Below the pieces are notes generated by a model. The model did not search any database, was not told where the DNA came from, and was given only the letters and a program-made list of their open reading frames with translations. 64,000 nucleotides of DNA from Begonia masoniana. Taxonomy: Eukaryota; Streptophyta; Magnoliopsida; Cucurbitales; Begoniaceae. Below are positions 1 through 11,215 of this stretch, piece by piece. The position numbers were made by a program, and so were the translations under genes. Every line of letters starts with the position of its first letter. Position 1 is the first letter of the stretch. The stretch spans positions 29,156,051 to 29,220,050 of the forward strand of contig CM039516.1 of the NCBI GenBank assembly GCA_022432975.1, written 5' to 3'.

Positions 1-1617
1 AATTGTCTGGATGTGTATGCTACCACTTTCCCTTCTTGCATTAATACACATCCCAAACCAATCTTGGACGCATCACAGTATACGCTGAATTTGCTGTCTT
101 CAACTGGCAATACTAACAGAGGAGCAGCGGTTAATTTTTGCTTAAGTGTCCAAAAGCTCACCTCACAAGCTTTAGACCACTTGAACTTGACGTCCTTCCT
201 TGTTAAGCTGGTCATAGGCTTCGCTATTACAGAAAATCCCTTGATAAACTTTCTGTAATAACCAACTAACCTAATAAAACTCCGTACCTCACTGGCATTT
301 CTCGGTCTCATCCATTCTTTCACTGCCAGAATCTTGGCTGGATCCACGGACACTCCTTCTGCCGACACCACATGGCCTAGGAAGTTAATCCTACTCAACC
401 AGAATTCGCATTTCGATAGTTTGGCATACAACCGGTGCTGTTTCAGAGTCGATAGCACAATTGCCAGGTGCTTCTCATGTTTGGCCTTACTTCTAGAGTA
501 GACCAGGATGTCGTCGATGAAAAAGATTACAAATTTATCCAAGAAATCTTGGAATATCCTGTTCATCAAGTCCATGAATGCCGCCAGGGCATTAGTCAAT
601 CCGAAAGACATCACCAAGAACTCGTAGTGTCCGTACCGGGTCCTGAAGGTGGTCTTTGGAATATCATCAGCCCTGACCTTCAACTGGTAATAACCGGAGC
701 GCAAATCGATCTTCGAGAATACCCGAGCCCCTTGTAGTTGGTCAAATAAATCGTCGATCCGCGGCAACGGGTACTTATTTTTGATGGTCAATTTGTTCAG
801 CTCACGGTAATCAATGCACATGTGTAGGGACCCATCCTTCTTCTTAACAAATAAGACCGGAGCACCCCACGGAGAGAAGCTAGGGCGCACAAAGCCCTTG
901 TCCACCAATTCCTTTAATTGAGTCTTCAACTCCCTCAGCTCAATTGGCGCCATACGGTACGGATTCTTCGATACCGATTTTGCACCAGGATATACGTCAA
1001 TTTAAAATTCGATTTCACGATCAGGTGGCAATCCCGGTAAGTCATCTAAGAAAACCTCTGAGAAGTCTCGAACTAACGGAATATTTCGAAGTTCCACCCC
1101 ACTTTGCCTTTGAACATCTACTACGTGGGCAAGAAATCCGATGCATCCTGACCTCATCAGCTGTTGAACTTTCAAGGAAGACATAGCAGGCATACTGTGT
1201 TTCTTTGGTATTTACTGATAGGAGAACTCTACCTCGTTTGGGCGCTTAAACGACACTAGCCCGGACCTGCAGTTGATGGTGGCATGATGTCTAAACAGTT
1301 AGTCCATCCCCAGAATAACATCGTATCCTTTCATACCGATGACGATAAGGTTGGCATACAACTTCTGGTCTCCTACTGACATTATATAAACTCTTACAAC
1401 CTGCTCGGAGTGCATAAACTCTCCGGACGGTAGCATAATGCTGTAGGGATGATCTGACGGCGTACAACAAAACTTCTGTCTAACTACGAAATCCATGGCC
1501 ACAAATGAATGTGTGGCCCCCGTGTCCCACAAGGTATAAGCAGGTGCATCACATATTGAAATTGTACCTGTAATTGCTGTGTGCTGAACGTTAATTTCTA
1601 AAAATGTGGACAAGGAC
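1..1617 (-). pseudogene. Ty3/gypsy (Tekay-like chromovirus) pol fragment: protease, RT, start of RNase H
   Basis: Reading down the minus strand, the fragment starts with a retropepsin (DTGATHSF near 1500, ending ILGMD at 1299). A short linker follows with stop codons between 1193 and 1299, then the pre-RT segment ending DREIEF and a stop at 1002-1004. From about 1001 to base 1 there is an uninterrupted frame of about 333 codons: an RT with the catalytic FIDDILVYS (about 495-525), [17 protein letters not shown] and the start of RNase H ([10 protein letters not shown]). The frame runs off the window, so RNase H completion and integrase cannot be judged. It closely matches element A at 52505-64000, which supports the Tekay assignment. 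Gag, zinc knuckle and 5' LTR are missing because the fragment stops at 1617 against a plus-strand element. Two or more nonsense codons make it a pseudogene, although the RT core is open. Confidence 0.9.
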
Positions 1618-3015
1618 TGTCAACGTGAAAATCTTTTCCATAGTACGTGTGCCGTAAAAGACAAGGTTTGTTAAGTAATAATTGATGGAGGTAGTTGCAT
1701 CAATGCGGCCTCCCTAGACATGGTCGATAAATTAGGGCTAGAAACCATTAATCACCCTACACCCTACAAGCTTAAATGGTTGGACGATAGAAATGACCAC
1801 GTGATAACTAAGCAAGTGACCGTAGAATTCACTATAGGAAAATATAAAGACTTGGTTCTTTGCGATGTTGTCCCCATGAGTGCCAGCCATATCCTATTAG
1901 GACGACCATGGCATTACGACCGGAGAGTACACTATGATGGATTCCACAACCACTACTCTTTTAATTTTGTAGGAAGGAAAATTAATCTTCTACCAATGAC
2001 GCCCGAACAAGTGGCTCGTGATGAGGCCACACGAAAAGAAGGAAAATTAAAGAAAAATTTTTTGTTGTTGAAACGCGGGTTGATAAAAGAACAAGAGCCC
2101 TCTCTTATCAAGTGGCATAATAACCCCTTGTATGACGAAGAGATGCCTTACCAATTGGAAGACATATCATTATGGTATCAAGAGAAAAATGAGATAAGTG
2201 AGGAAAACATTTTTGGACTATGTAGTATGATTATTGCTTCATCCCTTTCCTTCTCGAATCTTGAGAAAATTCCTTCACAATCCAATCCAATTAGGAAGAA
2301 GTTAGCTTATGGCCTTGAGCCTACCTATTATATTCCTACCTTTCTTCTTAGAACCATTCATATTAATAGGAATTTTCCTCCTTCTTTGATCAACAAACGC
2401 CCTATCTTACAATTGGGAGAATCACTAAAACGATTGACCCCACCGTGTGATTATTATAAATTTTATCATCGAACGAAGGACAAAGTTCGACTAAATGGTA
2501 AAATTGCATTCATGGTCATAAGGAAAAATGGATTATTTCTTTGGTCGGAGGAATTTGACATTTCCACATCACTAATTGTCAGATTCGACTACTTTGGAAA
2601 TTTTCATTCCATCATTGAGCAATCGCCCTCCATAGTAGCTATCAGATTCAATTATACCACCACTACCAAAGAAAATTTTAGTAAGATCACTCGGTTTCTA
2701 TTGACACCCTTCACATCCACCTTTAGTACTCAAGTGTTGATTCTTTTCGTTGAGATTGGGACTCTTGAAGAGGTGGCTAAATCAATGGATTTGAGGTCAA
2801 ATCCTTAGCCACCCGGAGGGGATGATGTGCCAAGGGGGCCCATAGTTAGATTCCAACCCAAGGTCCATGAATTACTTAGCCTTTTAATTAATGAAAATTA
2901 TTTTCTTTCATTGCAGGTAGTTGATGATCAAGATGGGAACCTCACTTGGAGCACTTGGAGGAAGCTACCACTCGGCCCATGGGAATTTGTCTTCCCAGCC
3001 CATTTAAATTTGTAA
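1618..3015 (+). pseudogene. Non-autonomous Ty3/gypsy derivative: protease-like region fused to an unrecognised ORF
   Basis: One plus-strand frame runs from 1621 to 3015 with stops only at 1672-1674 and 2806-2808, so it contains a 362-residue open stretch (1720-2808). The first 130 or so codons are typical gypsy protease/linker sequence: QRENLFHS at 1621, IIDGGSC after the first stop, then KQVTVEF, LCDVVPM and ILLGRPW. The next 240 or so residues should be RT, RNase H and integrase, but I see no YxDD/FxDD box, HHCC or DDE signature. The frame ends in DLRSNP, stop, PPGGDDVPRGPIVRF, which resembles the usual C-terminal tail of such polyproteins. I read it as an internally replaced, non-autonomous element. 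The middle segment (about 2060-2780) is unassigned: captured host sequence or a diverged element-specific protein are both possible. Long openness with two stops suggests recent coding capacity. Confidence 0.65.
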
Positions 3016-4285
3016 ATTTTATTTTTGAACTTATTTTGCATACATTAGCTTTTATTGTATGGATTATTATATTGCATCATGCATTAGATTGTGTGGTTAG
3101 GGTTAGATGAATGTGGTGGATTATGGGTTGAAAACTTAGCCCACAAATGATAGAGCATCTCAACAAATGGAGCCCAAAGTAAGCCCACATTTAAAGGTAT
3201 GAAATTGTAGGTAAAAATGTGGGTGGCAACTAGGATCAAAGACTTGGAAAAATTTCATCCATTGATCAAGTTTTGGCTCGGCATTCATCAACTTCACACA
3301 GATGGCGCGCGCGGGGCAGCAGCATGAGGTGCGCGGGCAGCAGGATTGGCACGCAGGCAGAATAGCAGCCATCGGATGAAGGCGCGCGGGCAGCAGCACC
3401 GAATCGCTGAGTTGGCGCGCGCACGGATGGCAATCTGGGCCACTGACTGGCGTGCGCGGGAACTCATCTGGGCCGTCAGATGGGCGCACACCTGGGCCGC
3501 TGATGTGGCACGCTGCTAGGCTTTAGCTGGCCCACGCGGCAACGCCTGATTGGTCGAGTGCGCAGATTCCCCTCCATGGCCGCCGATCATCTTGCATCTT
3601 ATGGCCACAAATTCTTCTTCAAGCCATGCCAAATCCTAATCCACCTTAGGTTGCCTATAAATGCATAGCATTGGTGCATGTATTACAACTTTTGCTCATT
3701 TATGAAATTCCTATTTCCCTAACTCTGTGTTAGAAGAACCTTCGGGTGTTTCCTCGATTTCTATCGAGTGGAGTGGTCCTCCATTGCTATTCTAGCTCTA
3801 AGGTTGCTAGGCTAGCTCTTATTTTCCCTCATCTTGCTCTCTTGAGAGTAAGGGCTTCGAGAAAGAAAACCTAGGCCTATGGTGGTCGTTTTCCTTTAGG
3901 AAAACGTGCACCCGAGAGCTCAAACGTAAGATAGCTCCTCGGGTCCGCCAAAGGTATTTCCATTTCCTTCATTTCCATTACATTTTCACACACTTTCACC
4001 CCTTTAAATTTCGGCCATCACTTCACACACTTCACCATTTAATTTCTTGCATTTTCTCTTCATCTCCTTCATCATGTTCTTCACGATTTTTCACACACTT
4101 CATTCCATCTTCATCTTGTTACTTTCCTTCACATTTATGTCATTTAATCACCTTCATAATCAACCATCATAATCACACACCTTCACCTTCATTTACTTGC
4201 ACTTTATTCTTCTTTCTTCCCTCTTTATTTTCGGTTTTTGCACAACACTTTCACCCGAGCACTTTGAATATTTTGTGGGTATTAC
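3016..4285 (+). mobile_element. Probable 3' LTR / 3' region of the plus-strand gypsy derivative
   Basis: Non-coding sequence directly downstream of the gypsy coding tail. It has a TATA box (CCTATAAATGC around 3654-3663) followed by a pyrimidine-rich leader, as in a U3/R/U5 order. A GC-rich stretch (3294-3540) repeats GCGCGCGGGCAGCAG-like units. Exact LTR ends were not found: no second copy is in the window, and 4285 is only where the character of the sequence changes. Confidence 0.4.
3294..3540. repeat. GC-rich degenerate repeat (GCGCGCGGGCAGCAG-like)
   Basis: Several imperfect copies of a GCGCG(C/G)GGGCAGCAG core lie in otherwise AT-rich DNA, inside the presumed LTR upstream of its TATA box. 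Open frames here on the minus strand are by-products of the composition. Confidence 0.55.
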
Positions 4286-5157
4286 ATGGCCCCTTTCCTA
4301 AGGGCCACTGTGTCATTATCCTGGAAAAATCGATTCTCATTTTTTATGAGAACATATGTAAACGGACTTTTATATTGAAATAGTTTATAAAATTATGTGC
4401 CTGCTTCTTGACTTTGACTTTAATGTTTGCATGCTTAAAAGAAACCAGCTCTGAATGAAAAAAATCTAAACATTAATGAAAAGGTGTTCTACACAAAAAT
4501 ATGTGCAACCCAAAATTCAATTGATGTATAAAACAGTGAGATGAAGGAACCAAATTTTCTCTGAGAAGGTTCAGTTAATTTTTTGCTAATTTATTGAAAG
4601 ATTAGTTTGGTTTTTACCCAACAAACATTAAGGTAGGATAGTTAACGATGTACGATAAGCCGACAAAAATCTAAGGCTCCGATTTTATAAGGTCTTGGAC
4701 AGAGTTCCTACACTCCCCAATCAGGTCCCTGTAAATCAAAGTTAAAAAAGAAATCGCAGATTAATGCAATCATTTCTAGAATGACGAATCGAAGGTAATA
4801 CACCTCCATTTCGCTACCTTCGTTGATTCAGTAGTTACTCATTTTCTTCAAGTTTTTTCTTGTCCTTCTACTGTCTGCAAGGATAATCAATAAAGTTAAT
4901 AAAGAAATATTCATATTAGGAAAATCAAATAGCAGCTCCCTTCACTTGATCCAATCAATGTTCAAAAACAGAAGAATATCCTATCCTTGAAAACTCTCTG
5001 GGTAACTTTAATGACAGATTAGCAATATCAAAATCCATGCAAAAAATGAAAATTAATTCATAGATTTAGAAGGAAAGAATATAGGATAATGGACTCTTGA
5101 ATGACTCGCCATAAAAACAAAGAACTTTTTTATACAATTCATATGACATGTTATTTT
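4286..5157. other. AT-rich non-coding stretch between two retroelements
   Basis: No long ORF, RNA gene or clear repeat is visible. Splice-acceptor-like TTGCAG sites occur on the minus strand near 4880, but the following frames are short and unrecognised, so no exon is called. The right edge is the end of the Sirevirus LTR. Confidence 0.5.
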
Positions 5158-6262
5158 TGTAGGATCGTGATTGTCTAAGAGGGGAAAGGGGGTGGGGGGG
5201 GGGGGGGGGGTGAATTTGAAATTTCTTAATCTAATCAATTTTAGATATGTAAATTAGGTTTATCTTTTCTTCTCACTTTTTGGTAATATTGTACTAAAAC
5301 AGAAAAACAATATTAAACAATATTAAACAAATAAAAGTAAGAGTGAGAGAGAGAGAGATTGACACCAATATTTTTACGTGGTTCGGCCAAAACCTCCATA
5401 CGTCCACATTTCAAGGTTTCCCCATTGAAGATCCTTATCTTCTCATCAACGAGAATTTTTGATCGAATTTCACAAGCGTCGATCTACTGCGTTTACACTT
5501 CTGGATTGAACTTTCCGGGCGTCATTCACTGCCTTTACACTTTTACAGAATGAAGATTTTAGCACAAGACTACACTCTCTCTAAAGTAAAATCTCAAGTT
5601 TTTGGAGCAGAGAGATATAGAAAATCGCAGAGTATTACAGTACTTTTTGCTCGTGAGAAATAAGTGATAATTGTAAAAATTGGCAAAACTTTTTCTCTCG
5701 AGGTTCTACTCTTCCTTTTATACTCGTTTGTAATCGGCTTCTCTTTCAGACAACTCTTTATTTTTCCATACTAAAATATGACTGTTGGAGAGATTCCGTA
5801 TGCAGAAAAATAACCGTTGAGATCGCGGTCTTTAAATCGGCGTTGTTAAGACTCTAGACCTTCGCTATTCGGACGAGTACTTTGGACGACTGCGTCAACT
5901 TGACTTTGGACGACTGCGTCTGTCTTGACTTTGGACGACTGCGTCTGTTTTGACTTTCGACGACTCTGTCTATCTTTGAAGTTTGGACGACTGCGTCTGT
6001 CTTTGAAGTTTGGACGAGTACGTTTGTCTTTGAAGTTTGGACGAGTACTCTGTTCTATGTTTGGACGACTGCTTCTGACTTCCAAGACTTCGGATAACTA
6101 ACATTTAACTAAAATTGTCAGAAACATAATACCCCTTTTTAAAGGGTATTTTCAGATAAAAGCAATAACTATAATAAACCAATTTATATTCAGTTTATAT
6201 ATTTCGTATTAATCATAATCATCAAAAACATATTTAGACTTTAAACTTAATTTAAGTCAACA
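5158..6262 (-). mobile_element. Sirevirus 3' LTR
   Basis: The 1105-bp LTR begins on the minus strand with TGTTGACTTAAAT at 6262 and ends GATCCTACA at 5158 (TG...CA). Both ends and much of the first 200 bases match the plus-strand solo LTR at 40756-42248. It contains a G17 run (5194-5210), a GTGGTTCGGCC block near 5380 typical of such LTRs, and a minisatellite in U3. Confidence 0.9.
5865..6085. repeat. Minisatellite in the Sirevirus LTR (unit about 25 bp, TTTGGACGACTGCGTCTG)
   Basis: About eight imperfect tandem units of TTTGGACGACTGCGTCTGTCT-type sequence, with variants GACGAGTACG. It lies in the same LTR position as a minisatellite of different sequence in the solo LTR at 41075-41560. The 79-residue minus-strand frame across it is a product of the repeat. 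Confidence 0.85.
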
Positions 6263-6411
6263 ATCTCCCCATTTTTGATGATGACAAACATATAAACTGT
6301 TTCAAACATACTTATCTGTATTTCAATTAAATTTTACATACTCCCCCATACTCTATGCCGTATTGCTTATCAATTATACATTCAGTGAATTTTATACCCT
6401 TCTCCCCCTTT
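6263..6411 (-). promoter_or_regulatory. Three polypurine tracts upstream of the Sirevirus 3' LTR
   Basis: On the minus strand AAAAATGGGGAGAT (6276-6263) abuts the LTR start. Two more purine runs lie upstream: ATGGGGGAGT (about 6352-6340) and AAAGGGGGAGA (about 6411-6397). Plus-strand DNA synthesis is primed from such tracts; multiple copies are known in Sireviruses. Confidence 0.75.
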
Positions 6412-6570
6412 GACATTATCAAAAGTAAGCATTTATAAGAGGAATGACATTCAGCACAACACAGGAGAGATAACAGTAAGAAAATTGTAACAGTTGGACA
6501 ACATGTTAAAAAAAAATCATTCATAGTGTAAAAAAAATAGTTTCAGTCACAAAAAAAGAAAAAATTAATC

Positions 6571-8560
6571 CTAGTTCTCAGGAGAAGGAGTATCCCAGCC
6601 CATGAGAGCCCCTAGTTGACTAAGGAAATCATCTTTAAGAGGAGGGGATTCCACTTGAGGAATAATTTCCTCAACCGGAGAAGGAGGAGGAACAATGGCA
6701 TCAGGAATTGCATCCCCTGCATCTGCCATAAGGATATCGACAGGGTTAGCAATGGCAAGATCAGCAGAACCAGCTCCAGCATCAGCAAAAGGTGAAACAG
6801 GCACGGGCTCGTTCTCACAAAGAGCAACCTCTTAAGCAGCATCAGTCCCGACATTGTGAGCAACATCCAAATGCTCAGCAATTGAGGGATCAGCTGAAGT
6901 AGCTGGACGAGCTGGCGCAGGAGTCTCTCCATCGGCTTCCAAAGCCTCATCCCCATGTGAGGGCTCACCATCACTCTTAGTCATAAGGTTACGAGATCAC
7001 CAAAATGACTGATGACTCGGTCAGATTTGTGCTGCAATTGAGTTCCCAAAAGACTCGAATGAAATCTAACAGAAGAGATAACATCATCAATGACTTTACT
7101 ATGCTCGACTTCAGCTTGATCAATGCGTTTGTTGACATCAGCAAAAACTGAACTTTGATTTGATTCCATTAGATTAAATCGTTTGAGCAGTCCTTGAGTT
7201 GCAGTCGCGAGATGTTCTAGTTGTGAAAGGACAAGCGCCTCAAATTAAGCATGATGGGAGATATACAGGGATTGGAAAGATTCAAGACCAGTCTCGAGGC
7301 TGGCAATGCTTGCCCTAAGCTCATCCTGCAGTTCCTCAAAAATAGAATCCCTCACTTGAGAAGTAGAAGGACCTTTAGAGCGAGAAGGAACACGGGCAGA
7401 TGATGAAGGAATCTGAGGTGGAGGGGGGAGTAGGAGTTGGACTGGGTAGACGTGGAAGAGGAGAAACAGCTTGGACTGTATGAGGTTCAGGATCACTCAC
7501 AGGCTCTTGAGAGTGAGTTTGTTCATGACTGACCTCCTTTGGAGCTTGAAGAAGAAGAACTGGAGGTGGAAGAGATTCAAGGGCAGGAATGAGAGTGTCA
7601 TCAGGAGCACTTTCTTCCTCTTCTTCTTCATTAATAATCAGGCGCCTGGAAACACCTCTACGACCAACTTTGTCAACCAGCTCACCTTGATCATTTTGTG
7701 CTATGCCCATCCTGGACAAAGTGGAGGATGAAAAGAAGTCAGACTTCTTCAGGGATAAAAGCTTGTCAGAATCAGGAAATCTAACTCCAAACCGTTGAAA
7801 AATCTTCATAAGGAGAAGGTTGTATGGTAGTGATTTGGAGGCATTACATACCACTTGAAGCATCCGGTTTAAGATAATGTATCCAACATTAAAGGGTTCC
7901 CCTTTGAAAAATTGACCAAGGAGGAAAAGATCCATGCCACTGACAAGGTCCCGATGACCATCTACAGGCAAGATGTTGTAGTGATGTGGTGGAAGACTCG
8001 AACTCTGAAGTTCAAATCCTTGCTCTTTAATTTCAGGGGAGCATAGTTGAGATTCTTGGAAATTAAATTAATTAAATTCTTGCCAGCTGGTTTCTCAAAA
8101 AATGATGGAATCTTGCCTGCCTCAAAGAATCTCCTTGAACCATTAAGAAACTCACAGCGGAGGATTCATAGAGAACTTCTTGAGTGAGTTCTATATGTCG
8201 TCCATAGACATAACTCCTAATAACCAGAGGGCGAAGAGAGTGTTCTAGATTCGCATAGAACATTCTAATTGGGGTTTCACAATAAAGAGACTATGAATTA
8301 AACAGCCTCATTAATCCCATCAGATGTAAGGGTTCTTCTAAGTTTAAACCAAATAGATCACTAAAAACTACACCTCGAGAACGAATAATAGGTTTGAATT
8401 CAAAATCTTCATAATACCTCTTGAAAGTGGCATGATTTATGAAATCGTGATTTGGCCATATAAGAGGCGAAGGAACAGAGATCGACTGAGCATCTGCGGT
8501 ATGAGAAGTCTTTTGCTTTTTCCTTGAGAAGACTTGTTCAGCGCGAGATGAAGATGCCAT
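6571..8560 (-). pseudogene. Sirevirus envelope-like ORF downstream of pol (degenerate)
   Basis: The ORF starts with ATG at 8560 (MASSSRAEQVFSRKKQ) and ends PSPEN-stop at 6571, about 660 codons if read through. Fragments in order: 8560-8291 (N-terminal, ending HLMGLMRLF), about 8290-8072 (RMFYANLEHS...YVYGRHIELTQEVL), 7971-7375 (GHRDLVSGMDLFLL, GYIILNRML, LPYNLLLMKIFQRFG, then an acidic run and a proline-rich tail), 7169-6981 (probable coiled coil) and 6804-6571. The FYANL / GYIILN / LPY blocks match the envelope-like/plant-transposon protein domain found after pol in Sireviruses. I see no convincing signal peptide or fusion segment. Several frameshifts and stops separate the blocks, so it is not translatable as one protein. 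Placement between RNase H and the polypurine tracts agrees with the Sirevirus layout. Confidence 0.75.
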
Positions 8561-8929
8561 TGTAAAAGGTAGAGATTTCTATTTCTGAACAGAGAAGAAG
8601 TTTAGAGAAGTTGATCGGCACCAGAGATCTGAGAGGAATAGGGATCGCTGGACGAGTAGGAGAAGTCGAGAGGTTTTAGAGAGGTTTTTCGAAAGTTAGG
8701 GTTTCTGTAACATTTCGAAAGAATTTAACAGCTATTCTGTAATTGTCCATTGTGAAAGTCCATTGTAAACGTCCATTATCAACGTCCATTTATTCTAGAG
8801 AGGAGTAAAACGAGGAGAACGTCCATTTTTTTTAATTGACCACACTGCTTATTGGCCAATGTTTTCTAATAAGAAAAAAAGAAACTTAATTTTTCTCAAA
8901 CCTCATAAGACCTAACCTTATTTTAATAT
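8561..8929. other. Spacer between Sirevirus RNase H and envelope-like ORF
   Basis: Non-coding within the element. It contains a cluster of GTCCATT repeats (about 8745-8830) of unknown role. Confidence 0.5.
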
Positions 8930-11215
8930 TATTGCAGGTCTTCTCATCTATTGGTTTGGTGAAGATATCTGCTAATTAATCTACAGAATTGACAAATTCT
9001 AATGAGATATTCTCTTTCTGAACGAGATCTCTAATGAAATAATATCTAACTTCAATATGCTTCGTCCTAGAGTGTTGGATAAGATTATTAAAAATGTTGA
9101 TGATACTAGTGTTGTCACATCTAATTAGAATCCTATCATAGAATAAGTTGAAATCTTCTAAGGTTTGCTTCATCCAAAGTATTTGTGCACAACAACAGCC
9201 AGCAGCAATATATTCATTTTCGGCCGTTGAAAGTGCAACAGAATTCTGCTTGTTTGAATACAAATACACCAGAGACTCACCTAAGAATTGACATGTACCA
9301 CTTGTGCTTTTCCTATCCACAAGACTACCGCCATAGTCGGAGTCTGAGTATCCCATTAATTCAAAGGAAGTGCCTTTAGGATACCACAGTCCTAGATCAT
9401 GAGTTCCACTTAAATACTTGAATATTCTCTTGACTGCATTTAAATGAGATTCTTTAGGGGAGACTTGAAACCTAGTACACAAGCACACACTAAATAGGAT
9501 ATCTGGCCAACTAGCCGTTAGGTATAATAGAGAACCAATCATACATTTATACTTCTTAATATCAACACTTATCCCATTTTCATCTTTGTCCAGTTTAGTA
9601 GTGGTGCTCATGGAAGTTCTAGAGGACTTAGAAGAATCTAATCCAAATCTTTTTAAGAGGTCTTTGATGTATTTTTCTTGACAGAAGAAAATACCATCTG
9701 ATTTTTGACTAATTAGAAATCCTAAGAAGAATTTTAACTCCCCCATCATACTCATTTCAAACTCACTTTGCATAACAGTGGCAAACTCATCACAAAGTGA
9801 AACATTTGTAGATCCGAATATGATGTCATCAACATAGATTTGAACTAAGAGAATATCTTTGTCCTTTTGCATGGTAAAAAAGTGGAATCGGTATTACCCT
9901 TTTTGAACTTTCTTTCCTCAAGGAAATTCTTCAACCTATCATACCAAGCTCTAGGAGCTTGCTTAAGTCCATATTGAGCCTTCTTGAGCTTATAGACATG
10001 GTCAGGTTTGTCATATACTTCAAAAACTAAGGGTTGCTCCACATAGACTTCTTCCAAGATATAACCATTTAAAAATGCACTCTTAACATCCATTTGAAAG
10101 AGTGTAAAATTTTTGTAGCAAGCATAGACTAAGAGCATCCTAATTGATTCTAGTCTAGCTACGGGTGCAAAGATTTCTTCAAAGTCTATTCCTTCTTCTT
10201 GATTGTAACATTTGGCAACTAACCTAGCTTTGTTTCTGAACACAATCTCATTTTCATCCATCTTATTCTTAAATATCCATTTGGTCCCAATAATGGGATG
10301 ATCAAGGGTTTTGGAACAAGTTCCCAAACGTTGTTCCTTTCGAATTGGTTTAATTAATCTTGCATAACAACTATCTAATTTTCATCTAATTCGGCTTCTT
10401 CAAACTTTTTTGGCTCTATTTGAGAGATGAAGGCAACATTTGCACAGAGATTTCTAAGGGAGGCTCTAGTTTTAACTCCTAGTGTTGGATCACCTAGAAC
10501 TTCATCTAAGGGATGATCTTTTACATATCTCCAATCTCTGGGAAGAGCAACAAATTCATCTTTGACAGGGACAATGTCTAGAGAATTTGAAGATAGTTCT
10601 CAGAAATTTTCTCCTTGAATGGTTTCTGTAAGTTTGTCTAAGGAGAGAGAATCTAGTTACTTTTCTAAAATATCATCCTCATCCACATTGATTGTGGGTT
10701 GAGGGGTCTCATCAAAATTGACATGCACGAATTTTTCAACCACTAAAGTCCTTTTGTTAAAGACTCTATAAGCCTTACTGGATAGAGAATAGCCAAGAAA
10801 GATTCCAAGGTCAGATTTAGAATCAAATTTTCCCAAGTTATCCTTGGTGTTTAGAGTGAAACACTTACGTCCAAAAGCTCTAAAGTATTTGACAGTAAGG
10901 GTTTTTCCATTCCAAAGCTCATAAAGGGTTTTTTCTAGAATTGGTCTTATGGAGACCTGGTTAAGCACATAACAAGCTGTGGAAACAGCTTTTGCCTAGA
11001 AATACTTTGGAAGGGAGTTCTCATTGAGCATGGTTCAAGCCAGCTCTTGAAGAGACCTATTTTTCCTCTCAACAACTCCATTTTGTTGAGGGGTTCTAGG
11101 GGAGGAGAAATTGTGCTCAATTCCATATTTGAGACACAAGAGTTCAAATTTCTCATTCTCAAATTCTCCACCATGATCACTACGAATAGAAACAATGGTG
11201 AGCCCCTTTTCATTT
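8930..11215 (-). pseudogene. Sirevirus pol fragment: partial integrase, RT, RNase H
   Basis: The integrase core begins part-way (IRSDHGGEFENEKF near 11184-11161, then PQQNGVVERKNR), followed by the IN C-terminal part (10968-10657; GRKCFTLNTKDNLGKFD). RT starts in 10327-9845 ([35 protein letters not shown]) and shifts frame to 9872-8976, which carries the catalytic YVDDIIFGST (about 9845-9815) and RNase H (GYSDSDYGG, RKSTSGTCQFLG, KHIEVRYYFIRD). A stop lies just before LADIFTKP at about 8970-8940. IN lacks its zinc-binding N-terminus because the element is truncated at about 11215. Frameshifts near 9850 and about 10330-10657 disable it. YVDD and the last IN blocks are recognisable, so decay is moderate. 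Confidence 0.9.

Larger units (their letters stand above)
5158..11215 (-). mobile_element. 5'-truncated Ty1/copia Sirevirus (SIRE/Maximus type) with envelope-like ORF
   Basis: On the minus strand the order is: partial integrase (from 11215), IN C-terminus, RT, RNase H, envelope-like ORF, three polypurine tracts, 3' LTR (6262 down to 5158). An extra ORF after pol and repeated polypurine tracts are hallmarks of Sireviruses. Gag, protease, the N-terminal part of integrase and the 5' LTR are absent. At about 11208-11222 element sequence gives way to a kinesin exon, so the element lost its 5' part by deletion or truncated insertion. The LTR matches the solo LTR at 40756-42248 at both ends, showing one family. 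All ORFs are broken by stops or frameshifts. Confidence 0.9.

Noticed and set aside
3160..3491. Two GC-rich minus-strand frames of about 65-109 residues
   Set aside because: Cover a GCGCGCGGGCAGCAG repeat in an LTR; no domain and no codon bias.
4690..4890. Possible C-terminal kinesin exon downstream of the Sirevirus
   Set aside because: Acceptor-like TTGCAG sites exist but the following frames are short, with stops, and no kinesin motif could be matched with confidence.
5846..6085. 79-residue frame with RPNFKD repeats
   Set aside because: Same reason: LTR minisatellite translated in one frame.
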